Shown one piece after another: positions 1-8,400 of a DNA stretch of 9,437 bases. The notes under the pieces were generated by a model that was given only the letters and a program-made list of their open reading frames with translations, made no database searches and was not told the DNA's origin. Source of the stretch: an uncultured Collinsella sp. (GTDB lineage: Bacteria; Actinomycetota; Coriobacteriia; Coriobacteriales; Coriobacteriaceae); the NCBI GenBank assembly GCA_900541025.1, contig UQIL01000044.1, positions 1-9,437 on the forward strand, in the 5' to 3' direction. The first letter of the stretch is position 1; the number at the start of each line of letters is the position of its first letter. The position numbers and the translations under genes were made by a program.

Positions 1-1
1 C

Positions 2-73
2 TTGCGTTTGGCGGTCAGCCGTCGGCGCGCTTACACCAACATTTCCGACGCGATCGTTCCAACGGACAAGTAA
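2..73 (+). CDS. C-terminal end of an unidentified protein (partial)
   Basis: An open + strand frame enters from the left edge and ends with TAA at 71-73. It encodes the last 23 residues of a protein, beginning LRLAVSRRR and ending DAIVPTDK. Codon choice is GC-rich as in the neighbouring genes, and a strong hairpin starts exactly at the stop codon, as expected at the end of a real gene. The piece is too short to assign a family. It converges with the minus-strand MoaE-like gene that ends at 144. The main doubt is that a 23-codon open frame can occur by chance. Confidence 0.4.
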   Translation: MRLAVSRRRAYTNISDAIVPTDK

Positions 74-108
74 GCCCGCTGGCAGTTCAATCTAACTGCC
101 AGCGGGCT
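73..108. terminator. Bidirectional terminator between convergent genes
   Basis: A perfect 15-bp inverted repeat (73-87 with 94-108) with a 6-base loop. It lies between a + strand stop at 73 and a minus-strand stop at 144. The T-rich stretch following it is short on either side (CTCTTGCT on +, TTACTTGT on -), so the stem is strong but the U-tract is weak. Its position between two converging gene ends makes a shared terminator the best reading. Confidence 0.7.
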
Positions 109-143
109 CTTGCTACAGATGGGCTCGAATCGATCGCAAAGCC

Positions 144-560
144 CTATGCCTCGCGCTCTACCTCGTTCACGCATTCATTCTTGATGGTGCCGACAAGCGC
201 CTGCAGGGCATCGACCACATGCGGGCGAATGTCTCCGCCAATGAGTACGAGCATGATATCGTCACCCACGGAAAGCTCGCCGCTCGCCAGCCATACGCGC
301 ACATAGCCGATGCCGGGCATCGCGCGCGTGGCTTCGATAGCAGACCGCACCTTTTCGGCGTCGCAGTCAAAGACCATGCCGCCCACCTTGTGGCCCGGTG
401 CCACGCCATCGGTCTCGACTCCGCGCACCTCGGCCTTGGGCGTCGCACGCACCACACCGTTATGCGTCAGATACATACCGCACGCAGGTGCCGACGAATC
501 GGCTTTGGCCTCGCGCAGCCAAGCATCAATCGAAGGCATCGTTTTGCCATTCCCGAGCAT
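144..560 (-). CDS. MoaE-like molybdopterin synthase large-subunit homologue
   Basis: A 138-residue cytoplasmic protein with the general pattern of MoaE, the catalytic subunit of molybdopterin synthase. MoaE works with thiocarboxylated MoaD to put the dithiolene sulfurs into precursor Z during molybdenum cofactor synthesis. Seen: an N-terminal GMYLTHNGVVR segment (residues 28-38), like the glycine-then-arginine start of the MoaE fold; a central RVWLASGELSVGDD segment (88-101), like the 'G-L-VG' region; then an arginine-containing helix (RPHVVDALQ) and a lysine at 127 (GTIKNE). The usual C-terminal proline-isoleucine-tryptophan-lysine motif is absent, the end being NEVEREA, so catalysis is not certain. 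Two ATGs are adjacent (561-563 and 558-560). The second is chosen because AGGAGG at 566-571 is then 5 bases away rather than 2. It is last in a likely purE-sortase-moaE transcript. No other molybdenum cofactor gene is in view. Confidence 0.65.
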   Translation of the reverse strand: MLGNGKTMPSIDAWLREAKADSSAPACGMYLTHNGVVRATPKAEVRGVETDGVAPGHKVGGMVFDCDAEKVRSAIEATRAMPGIGYVRVWLASGELSVGDDIMLVLIGGDIRPHVVDALQALVGTIKNECVNEVEREA

Positions 561-565
561 CATTT

Positions 566-571
566 CCTCCT
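566..571 (-). promoter_or_regulatory. Ribosome binding site of the MoaE-like gene
   Basis: A perfect AGGAGG on the minus strand. It is 2 bases before the first of two adjacent ATGs and 5 before the second, which favours the second (558-560) as the start. Confidence 0.7.
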
Positions 572-583
572 TTTACCGTCATC

Positions 584-620
584 GAGCAGCTCATTTGGGA
601 CGGGGCTCTTTTAGCTACTC
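584..620 (-). promoter_or_regulatory. Hairpin in the sortase/MoaE-like intergenic gap
   Basis: Arms at 584-591 and 613-620 pair over 8 bp with one G-U wobble when read as minus-strand RNA, with a 21-base loop. It sits between the sortase stop (629) and the MoaE-like RBS (566-571). No T-run follows on either strand, so it is not a clear terminator. It could stabilise or process the mRNA, or mean nothing. Confidence 0.3.
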
Positions 621-628
621 TTAACAAT

Positions 629-1633
629 CTATTCCTCGACCGGCGTGAGCACCATGACGGCGCGCGTATTGCTAAATGACAGCGAGCGACAGGTCACGAG
701 CGTCACGACCTTGGTTGCCGAGGCAGCGCGATCGCCTGCATCACTCGCCACTGCCGAAGCACCGTCGAGCATCTCGGACAGGTAGTTCTTGAGCCCGTCG
801 TCACCCTCAAAATTAGGCGTGCGCGCCTTGGCATACGTATCCTCGACGACCTTGGTCGCCAGCGGTCGCAGCTTATACGTTGCATCGCGCGTGATGTAAT
901 ACACGTACTCGATGCTATCGAATGTCGCTTGGTCGGTGGTGTCCGAAATCACGTTGAACATCGACCCGTCATTCATGTGGTGGCCGTAGATCGTGGTCTG
1001 CTGGTCAACCATTCCCGGCGCGGTGTCATCGCTATCCAGGAAAATGGCCCCGGACGCATTGGCCGTACCGTCGAACAGCGTGTTGAGGTATTTGGAGTTG
1101 TTGTTGGTCTGCACCACGGGATAGTTGATGTTGGTTCCCGGCACGTAAATCCAACCCACAATCTCGGGGTTTGTCTGAGCAAGCGCATCGAAGTCGATAA
1201 TCGGCACGCCGCTGGCGTCCTTATCGCTTACATATTGCTTCTCGATTTTCTGGTATGAATCGCTCGCCTGCTTATAGCCAATCTGAGCATTGATAAAGAT
1301 GGCGGCGGCGGCGACAATCAGACCGATGCCCACGATGATGAGCAGAATGGGGATGATGGAGCGGCGCTTCTTACGCGGCGGCTCGGTGTAGCTGGACGGA
1401 GCGCCGCTCGGTTGCCTCGTCGTCCGGGTCCGCTTCTTTGCCGTGCCATATGACGAGGGGCGATACGCAGCCGGCGTATCCTGACGGCGATGGGACGTCG
1501 GCGTTACGGGGCGCGGCGCACGAGCCTGTTGAGGAGAGGATGCCCGACCCTGCTGCATGGAGCGGGCCGATCCCGCCTTGGATGGATCGGGGATCTGAGA
1601 AGCCGAGAAACGTTTTCCCTGATAGTCGGACAT
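629..1633 (-). CDS. Class B sortase
   Basis: A 334-residue membrane-bound transpeptidase that cleaves a sorting motif in secreted proteins and joins them to the cell wall (or to each other). Seen: a long Pro/Arg/Ser/Gln-rich cytoplasmic tail (1-91) ending in basic residues; one membrane helix (about 92-114); then an outward-facing sortase domain (about 145-332). Class B hallmarks are VGWIYVPGTNINYPVVQ (159-175), the TIYGHHMNDGSMF block with catalytic His218, the TLVTC motif with catalytic Cys315, and Arg324 in NTRAVMVL. All three catalytic residues are present. The class B domain is of ordinary length; the 90-residue disordered tail is longer than usual. The start is the ATG at 1631-1633 with AAGGAG at 1638-1643, 4 bases away. 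It begins 36 bases after the purE stop, so co-transcription is likely. Its substrates are unknown, but the IPVTG protein encoded at 2424-8837 is an obvious candidate. I give no gene symbol because the exact sortase subclass is not proven. Confidence 0.93.
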   Translation of the reverse strand: MSDYQGKRFSASQIPDPSKAGSARSMQQGRASSPQQARAPRPVTPTSHRRQDTPAAYRPSSYGTAKKRTRTTRQPSGAPSSYTEPPRKKRRSIIPILLIIVGIGLIVAAAAIFINAQIGYKQASDSYQKIEKQYVSDKDASGVPIIDFDALAQTNPEIVGWIYVPGTNINYPVVQTNNNSKYLNTLFDGTANASGAIFLDSDDTAPGMVDQQTTIYGHHMNDGSMFNVISDTTDQATFDSIEYVYYITRDATYKLRPLATKVVEDTYAKARTPNFEGDDGLKNYLSEMLDGASAVASDAGDRAASATKVVTLVTCRSLSFSNTRAVMVLTPVEE

Positions 1634-1669
1634 GACTCTCCTTATGCTGCAAATGGACTGGCAGAGCGC

Positions 1670-2134
1670 TTAGGCGTCAGCCATCTCCTGCTTCATCTTC
1701 TCGATAATCTTGCGGTACTCGAGGTCGCATGCGCCCAGAATCTGCGTGGCGTAAATGGCAGCGTTCTTGGCACCGTTGATGGCCACACAGGCAACGGGCA
1801 CGCCCGAAGGCATCTGAACCATCGACAGCAGTGAGTCCATACCACCCAGATCGCTCGTCTTCATAGGCACGCCGATGACCGGCAGCGGCGTAAACGCAGC
1901 CACGACACCGCCCAGGTGAGCAGCCTTGCCAGCGGCAGCGATAATCACCTTGATACCGCGGTCGGCAGCAGTCGAGGCCCACTCATGGACCTTCGCCGGC
2001 GTGCGGTGCGCGCTTGCAATGACGAGCTCATAGGGCACGTCCAGTGCCTCGAGCTCGGCGGTGCAACCTTCCATAACGCCCAGATCGGACTTGGAGCCCA
2101 TGATGATCCCGACAACCGGCTTCTGATCTGCCAT
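1670..2134 (-). CDS. purE: N5-carboxyaminoimidazole ribonucleotide mutase (PurE)
   Basis: A 154-residue cytoplasmic enzyme of purine synthesis. It converts N5-CAIR, made by PurK, to CAIR (4-carboxyaminoimidazole ribonucleotide). Seen: GSKSD nucleotide-binding loop (13-17), SAHRTP (41-46) with catalytic His43, the AAAGKAAHLGGV loop (67-77), PVIGVPM (85-91) and SMVQMPSGVPVA (104-115), all typical of bacterial PurE. Length is normal. The loop has Lys and Gly where E. coli has Gly and Pro. A TTG lies two codons upstream (2138-2140) but is only 3 bases from the Shine-Dalgarno AGGAGG (2144-2149). The ATG at 2132-2134 is 9 bases from it and is chosen. PurK and other purine genes are not adjacent here. 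It is the first gene of a probable purE-sortase-moaE transcript. Confidence 0.96.
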   Translation of the reverse strand: MADQKPVVGIIMGSKSDLGVMEGCTAELEALDVPYELVIASAHRTPAKVHEWASTAADRGIKVIIAAAGKAAHLGGVVAAFTPLPVIGVPMKTSDLGGMDSLLSMVQMPSGVPVACVAINGAKNAAIYATQILGACDLEYRKIIEKMKQEMADA

Positions 2135-2143
2135 AAACAAAGA

Positions 2144-2149
2144 CCTCCT
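2144..2149 (-). promoter_or_regulatory. Ribosome binding site of purE
   Basis: AGGAGG on the minus strand, 9 bases before the ATG at 2132-2134. The TTG at 2138-2140 is too close (3 bases), so this site decides the start. Confidence 0.75.
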
Positions 2150-2185
2150 GTTGAGAGCGGTGACGCGGCGAATCCGCGACCCTTA

Positions 2186-2203
2186 ACTACTGAGAGTAGT
2201 ATA
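2186..2203 (-). promoter_or_regulatory. purE promoter -10 with overlapping palindrome
   Basis: TATACT on the minus strand (2198-2203) matches a -10 box at 5 of 6 positions and lies 64 bases before the purE ATG. A perfect palindrome, ACTACT-gag-AGTAGT (2186-2200), overlaps it and covers the likely transcription start. No good -35 box is visible 16-18 bp upstream. The palindrome could be an operator site. Confidence 0.5.
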
Positions 2204-2229
2204 GCTGCTCCCGTCCCTGCGGTCTCTGT

Positions 2230-2317
2230 GGCGCTTCGCGGGCGGGCCAGGCTTTATCTTCACTCCGGTTGCTTCGCAAAGTCGTTCAGATAGAGCCTGG
2301 CCCGCCCGCGAAGCGCC
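2230..2317. repeat. Long GC-rich inverted repeat (intergenic hairpin)
   Basis: Arms 2230-2253 and 2294-2317 are perfectly complementary over 24 bp. With one G-T wobble the pairing extends to 2258/2289 (29 bp), leaving a 30-base loop. It lies between the glycosidase terminator and the purE promoter and does not encode a protein. No T-run follows it directly. It resembles intergenic palindromic repeats (REP- or MITE-like). It could also stop read-through into purE. Confidence 0.8.
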
Positions 2318-2319
2318 CT

Positions 2320-2356
2320 GCGACCTACCGGATATTGCCATGACGTACGTTGGCTG
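2320..2356 (+). repeat. Copy 1 of a 37-bp dispersed repeat
   Basis: This 37-base stretch aligns without gaps to 9226-9262 with 32 identical positions, including the shared core CCATGACGTAC followed by TTGGCTG. Both copies are in the same orientation and both are intergenic, one on each side of the glycosidase gene. The blocks GCTTCGC and AAAGTCGT also precede both copies (2271-2277 and 2278-2285 here). Confidence 0.75.
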
Positions 2357-2364
2357 AAATAATA

Positions 2365-2409
2365 AAGCAATGCCCGCCGTCCTTGACGGAGCGGCGGGCA
2401 CGTTTGCTT
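2365..2409 (-). terminator. Rho-independent terminator of the GH31 gene
   Basis: A 9-bp perfect GC-rich stem (2371-2379 with 2392-2400) is extended inside by TCC/GGA and outside by AAGCAA (2365-2370) with TTGCTT (2404-2409). Read on the minus strand it is followed by a T-rich stretch, TTGCTTTATTATTTC. It starts 15 bases after the stop codon of the glycosidase gene. Confidence 0.85.
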
Positions 2410-2423
2410 AGTTGTCGCTGGGA

Positions 2424-5400
2424 CTACTTAGCCTTGCTGCGACGATGGAAGAAAGCGCCGATCGCAGCGATGATGGCTCCAAGGCCACCGACAGTCGCGA
2501 CAGTTGCCGCCGTTTGATCGCCAGTAACGGGGATCGCCGAACCGTTCTTCTTGCCGCCCTGGGCCTTGTCGCCTGCGGGCTTGCCCGCCTGGCTGCCGCC
2601 GTTCGAGCCATTGCCGGAACCCTGGTTGCCCGAACCGCCCTGGTTGCCGGAGTCGGCATCCTTAAGGCCCTCGATGGCCAGCTTGAGCTGGTCATAAGCC
2701 GCCTGGAGCTGGGTGTCGGAAGCATTCTCATCACCCAAGACATCCTCGGCGTAGGTAATGGCATCCGTCAGGGCCTTGACGGACTCGGCCGTCTTTCCCT
2801 TGGTGTCAGTCTCCTTCGCCTGCTTGACCAGGGCCTTGAGCTGTTTCTTGGTCGGGTTCTCAACTGGGGTCACCGGGGTCTTCTCGAGCGCGTCACGGGC
2901 ATCCTCGAGCGCCTTGAGTGCCTGGTCGACCTCGTCCTGCGTGGCGTTCTCGTCGCTCAGGATGGCGCGGGCGCTCGCCAAGGCGTTCTGGAACGCGGTC
3001 CAGGAAGCCTCGGTGTAGTCACTGGCCTTAAGGTCGCCGGCTGCAACCTCGGCATCAACCTTTTCAATCGCGGCAGTGAGGTCGTCCTTCGCCACCGGAT
3101 CGGGAACGGCCGCACCGTAGAACTTGAGTTCCGCCATGCTGCAGTAGGCGTCAACGCTGCCACCGCCGGCGTGGAGCACCTTGACGGTCACGTAGCGACC
3201 GCGCGCGGCACCAAAGCTCATCTGCTTCCAGTCGCCACGGTCGGTGAGCACGCGGCCGTCGTTGTCGAAGGTAAACGTACCCATCGACGCGGCGGTGCCC
3301 ATCTCATAACCGTCGGCGGTGTCGGAGACCAGCACCTCGGCCTCAAAGATATCGCCGTTCGTGCCGCCGTCCTGGCGCGGCAGGAACGTAACGTCGGTGA
3401 GATCGTAGTCGCGGCCCAGGTCGACGGTCAGGTGCTGGGGCATACCGGTCTTATAAGCATAGTCGCTGTGCCAGAGCGTCTGCTCATCGCCGTCAAGAGC
3501 GTTGACGGCGTTGCTGCCCTCATAGTCGGCCTCGCTCGAGAAGCCGGTCACCTTGACGTTCTCGCGGTTCTCGGGCGTGTTGATGAGCTTCTTCTCATCA
3601 ACGGGGCGCATCTTGAGGCCGTCGATTGCCTTTTCGATCTTGGTCGTAGCGTCTGCGACATCCTTCTTGCTATAGCTGCCCTGGCCGCCGTCGAGAAGCT
3701 TCTGAGCCGCCTCGACCGCAGCGGTGAGAGCTGCATAAGAATCCTTGGTGTAGACGGACTCGCTGTAGCCCGCGGCCTTGGAAAGCGCCGCCATGAGCGC
3801 AGAGGTGTCGACACCAGCCTTGACCTCGACCTCATAGGATGCGGTCTTGGAGGGGTCGAGCACTGACGCCACCGTGATCGTTGCCTTGCCGGCCTTGTTG
3901 GCACGCAAGTAGTAGTTCACGCTATCGCCGGCCTGAACAGCGGAGACGCTCACCACAGAGGAGTCGGAGCTCTCGACCGTCACATAGGGGTAGCCGGCGC
4001 TCTCGGGCGTGGCCTTAGCGTCGACGAGCGTAACGTCGCCCTCAAAGAACTCGGTCTGGTTCTTGCCCAGCTCGATACCCTCGATGGCCTCGACACCCTG
4101 CGTGTAGTTGAAGTTGATCTCGCGCAGTGTGAGCATCTGGTCACCCGATGCCTCAAGCGGCGTGATCTCGACCTTAGTCGCCTTCTTGCCCTTGTTCTCG
4201 GCAGAGAGGCCAAAGGCGTAGCGAGCCTGGAAGGAATCGTACTCCCCACCCGCGAACTCCTGGGTCGAGCCATCCTCGAACGTCACGACGGCCTTGATCT
4301 TCTGCACGGTGCCGTTACCGCCGTCGCGGTTGACGACCTCAACGGCATCGAGCTTCGATGGTGTCTTAAAGGCAAATGTCATCGTGGTGGGAAGCTTCAC
4401 GTAACTCGGAAGCTTGCCCTCGCTGTCCCAGTTGCCGCTCCAGTTCCACAGGAACTCAAAGCCGTTGTCGCCCTCATCGTTATCGAACAGCGCGTTATAG
4501 CTCTTCTGCTGAATAAGCTTCTCGACGTTGGAACCGTCGTCGGTCGTGAGCTCGTCGTTGGTCATCGTGATGTTGAAGGCATCCTGACCGTACTCGGCAA
4601 CCGTGGGCTGCGGAACGTCCGGCATCGTCACGGTACCGTCACTCGTAAACTCGAGCGCATCGCACGCCGGACCGATGAGCCAAGACGTCGAGGGCAGTTC
4701 AACCTTGCCGGCCGTCTTGGCCTTGAGTTTGAAGCTCGCCACCGCGCCAGTGCCGTTGTAGAGCTTGCCGTCGCCGCGGTTGGCAAAGGCGAGGTTGATG
4801 GTCTGTGTGCCGTCCGCGAACTGGACCTTCTCGCGCGACAGGTTCTCCATGCCGGCGGTCGAACCATCCTGCGAGATGCTCTCGGACACAAACTCAAACT
4901 GGTCACTCTTAAAGTTGACGAGCGCGCCCAGGGCGTTGACGTTCTTGGCGTCGGCCGCATAGACATCGACGGTGATCTCATCGCCGGCATCGACCTCGGT
5001 CTTGCTCGGAATCACCGCGAGCTTGCCGGCGACCTTGCCTTTCTGCTTGGTGCCGCCATCAAGCCCCGCCATGGTAAACGAGTAGTCGTAGACATCATAG
5101 ACCCCGTTGCCGTTGAGATCGGCAAAGTGGTCGCGAATCTGCGAGTCGAACGTCGAGGTATCGGGCTCGCGGTTCTCGAGACCCAGATAATTCTTCATGT
5201 TGGAAAAGTCGCCATCGGAGATCGTTGCCTTGTTGAGGTTGGAACCCACAGCAAAGCCGTCCGTACCATCGGCCTTGTAGATGGCGATCTCGGACGCGGA
5301 GAAGAAGTTACCAACCGAAGCGAGCGGCGTCATACGCACGTAGCGTGCGGCCACGGCGCCGTCGAACGTCACCGTTTTGCAGGCGGCGGAGCGCTCCCAA

Positions 5401-8400
5401 TCGACCTCCTGGCTCGTCCAATGGACACCGTCGAGACTCGTCTCGATGCGCATCTTGGTCACAGTGCCGTTGCCGGCGTCGGTACGCGGATAGTACTCGA
5501 GCTTGTCGAGCTTGTAGGCGCGGCCGTAGTCGACGGTGAGCGCCTTGCCCAGGTCGTTGCCGCCGGAGTGGAAGCCGCCGTCGCTCGTCTGGAACTCATG
5601 GTCGAAGGCGAGATCGGCCTTATGGCTGCCGTAGATCGAGCCCTCCCAGGTGATCTTCTCGGCCTCGGGCACGTTCCGCCATGGGTCGAGGGCGGAGTTC
5701 GCCGCGAGCACATCGCTCCAACGGGAGTAGCCCTCGGCGTTGCGCGAACGGATCTGGTAGGTGTGCTTGCTATTGTAGGCAAGATCGGTATGCGTGAATT
5801 CTGCTGCATCGCCCACGGCGAACACGGTGCCATCGACCTTAAGGTCGTAGGAGGTAGCACCATCGACCTTTCCCCAGGTGAGCTTAATGCTCGTGGGAGT
5901 CGTGGCGTCCTCGGGGGCAGCAAGGTTCGCTGGTGCGGAGAGGTTCTCGTTGAGGCGGTCGGCCGCGAGCGTGGCGTCGGCGTTCACGAAACCGCCCAGC
6001 TCGAGCGTCTGCTCCGCTGCAGCGACATCGGTCTTCGCAAACTTGACGTAGACCTTGGGGTTCGTGGTGATCTTAGTGTCGTTGAAGCTCTCGCCCTTCT
6101 CGGCCTCGGTGCTGTCCGCATCGCTGCCGTAGTGGTTGAGGTTGGGGCTTTCGTTGTAGAAGTAGACCGCTTGGCCAGCCTCGGGGGTCGCGGCGTCGAA
6201 AGCCTCCTGTGAGTCGACCTCGGTCACGTTGAGCGCAGTGCCGCCATTCTTGGCGATGACGCTCGCAGGCTTGGCGGACACGTTGGCCACAAAGGTCGTG
6301 GTACGGTTGGAATCGTAACCACTATAGCTGCCCTGGGACGCCGCAGCGGTAAAGGTTGCGGTGCCGCCCGTGGCCTTGGAGCTAAAGACGGTACTCACAT
6401 GGTCACCGTAAGAGATATTGTCGATCGTGCCGTAGGCATTGTCCTCAGTCGTTTTGTTCTCGATGGAGGAGCCGTCGTCCTCGTACTGCGTGAAGCTGCC
6501 CTCACCCTCGGTGGCGAAGAACTCGACGATACGCTGGCTGCGGTCAGTGCCCTTGGTGTTGGTCTCGGTCACAGCCTCGGGGTTGTTGTTCTCGGCATAC
6601 ATCGGCACGATGGAATTGGCCTTTACAAAGAGCGGCAGCTTCCAGAGCGGAGCATCGTAGTTGTTGAGGACCTGGCCGCCGCGGTACTGCTTGCCCGAGA
6701 AGTAGTCGATCCAGATGGTGGGATTATCATCGGTGCCGTAGTTGGGAAGGTAGATGCCGTTGCGAACGTCATTGCCCTTGTCATCTGCCTGGGTATCCTG
6801 ATACACCGGCGCAACCAGGAAATTCTCACCGAACATATACTGGTACTGCGTCGAAGTGCTCGCGGCGTACTCGGAGTTGTCGGAGAGCAGCATGGCGCGG
6901 ATCATGGGCAGGCCGGTATCGCCGTTACCCGTATCGATGTTGGCCGCCGAAGCCGCACTCGTGTAGATATAGGGCATGAGCTGCGCTTTGAGCTTGAGGT
7001 AGAAGCGCGAGATGCCCGTGTAGGGATCGCCGTGCGTCATGGGCGACTTGCGGTAGGTGCCCCAACCGTCCATGTCGAGCATAGAGGGCGTGAACGTCTT
7101 CCACTGGTAGTCGCGTGCCGAGATGATGGGGTCGCCGCCAAAGATGCCGTCCATGTCGGAGCCGATGTTGGGGTTGCCCGAAAGACTCTGACCGATATAC
7201 GTGGGGATATGGAAGCGGATGTACTCCCAGTTGCCGCCGTACTGGTCGCCGGTCCAGATGCCGCCAAAGCGCTGCGTGCCGGCCCAACCATCGAGCGTAA
7301 TGATGTTGGGGCGCTTGTTGGCGCCGGTCGTCACCGTGTCATAAGCCGTCTTGATGCCGTTAAGACCAAAAGAGTAGCCAGAGCCAACCCAGGCGACGTC
7401 GGTCTTGAGGGTAGTGATGCCTCCCGTCTTGACCTCGGCGTCGAAGTCGCGAAGCAGGTGCCACGGAGTCTCGGAGTTGCTATCGGGCTCAAGGTTGGAC
7501 TGGGTCCACAGGCCCGTGCTCACGCCCTTGGAGTTAGCGTACTCGGTGAACTTCTTAAGGTTGTCGACGTTGGCGCGCACGGCGTTGAGGCGCTCGGCAG
7601 AACTCGTTCCGTCGGAGTTGACGCCGCCGGTCTTGTAGTAACCGTTCTGGCCATAGCCGGCACCGTAGCCGTCGTTCGGCAGGAACCAGCCGAGCGGCAT
7701 GTCGTTGTCCTCGTAGTCATCGATAACCTGCCGGGCAGAGAACTGGCGGTCGAAATCGGTCGCCTTCATGTTCTCGGTATCGACCGTAGGACCTTCACCG
7801 TTGAGCGTCTCGGACGCAAGCGTGCCGTCGAGCTTGTAGCCCGTCGCCATGCCAGACTCGTACTTAACGTCGCCCTTCTCGCTCGAGGACTTGCTGCCCT
7901 TGGTCTCCCACTTCTTCTGACCCGAAGTCGTTGACCAGCCATCACGGTTATAGGCATTCAGATGACCCAGGTAGAAACCGTATTCGGGCAGCAGCACCGG
8001 ATTACCGGTTACCTTGTAGTAGTCCTGCAGCATCTCGGTTGCCACGTTCGAGGCGCCATCGTTGGTCGCCACGAAGTAGTAGGCATCGAACTCATTCTCG
8101 CTGTGCGAAGTCGTGACCGTCGATGCATCCGTAGAACCGAAGTCGTAGGAACCTTCTGCGAACGTGTTTCGGAGCACGCCGTAGCCGTCACTCGTCCAAT
8201 AGAACGGGTTGGGCGAAGCAACGCCGCCATCGGTCCAGTTGTTGGTGTTGGAGATGGCGATGGTCTGGTTGGTGTGCAGGAAGCGGCCGTTCTGAGTACC
8301 GCCGCCAAAGAAGTTCTCGGACTTCGCCTTGGCGAGCGTCTGGACGGTGCCCTTCTTATCAAGGTCGAGGGACGCGGACTCGGAGACCACGACACGGTCG

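Noticed and set aside
2138..2140. TTG start for purE two codons upstream
   Set aside because: Only 3 bases separate it from the Shine-Dalgarno, while the ATG at 2132-2134 has a normal 9-base spacing.
2230..2317. Reading the long hairpin as a CRISPR repeat or a tRNA-like gene
   Set aside because: There is only one unit, with no spacers and no cloverleaf features; it is a simple inverted repeat.
2412..3866. Open frame of 484 codons on the + strand opposite the glycosidase
   Set aside because: It mirrors the codon bias of the minus-strand gene (third-position GC), has no domain I recognise, and the minus frame has clear, ordered domains.
5127..6212. Open frame of 361 codons on the + strand
   Set aside because: Same explanation: opposite the FN3/CBM32/dockerin part of the glycosidase, with no recognisable motif.
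6399..7934. Open frame of 511 codons on the + strand
   Set aside because: It is an antisense shadow of the GH31 catalytic region; the Val/Leu/Gly/Arg-rich composition is typical of the reverse complement of a GC-biased gene.
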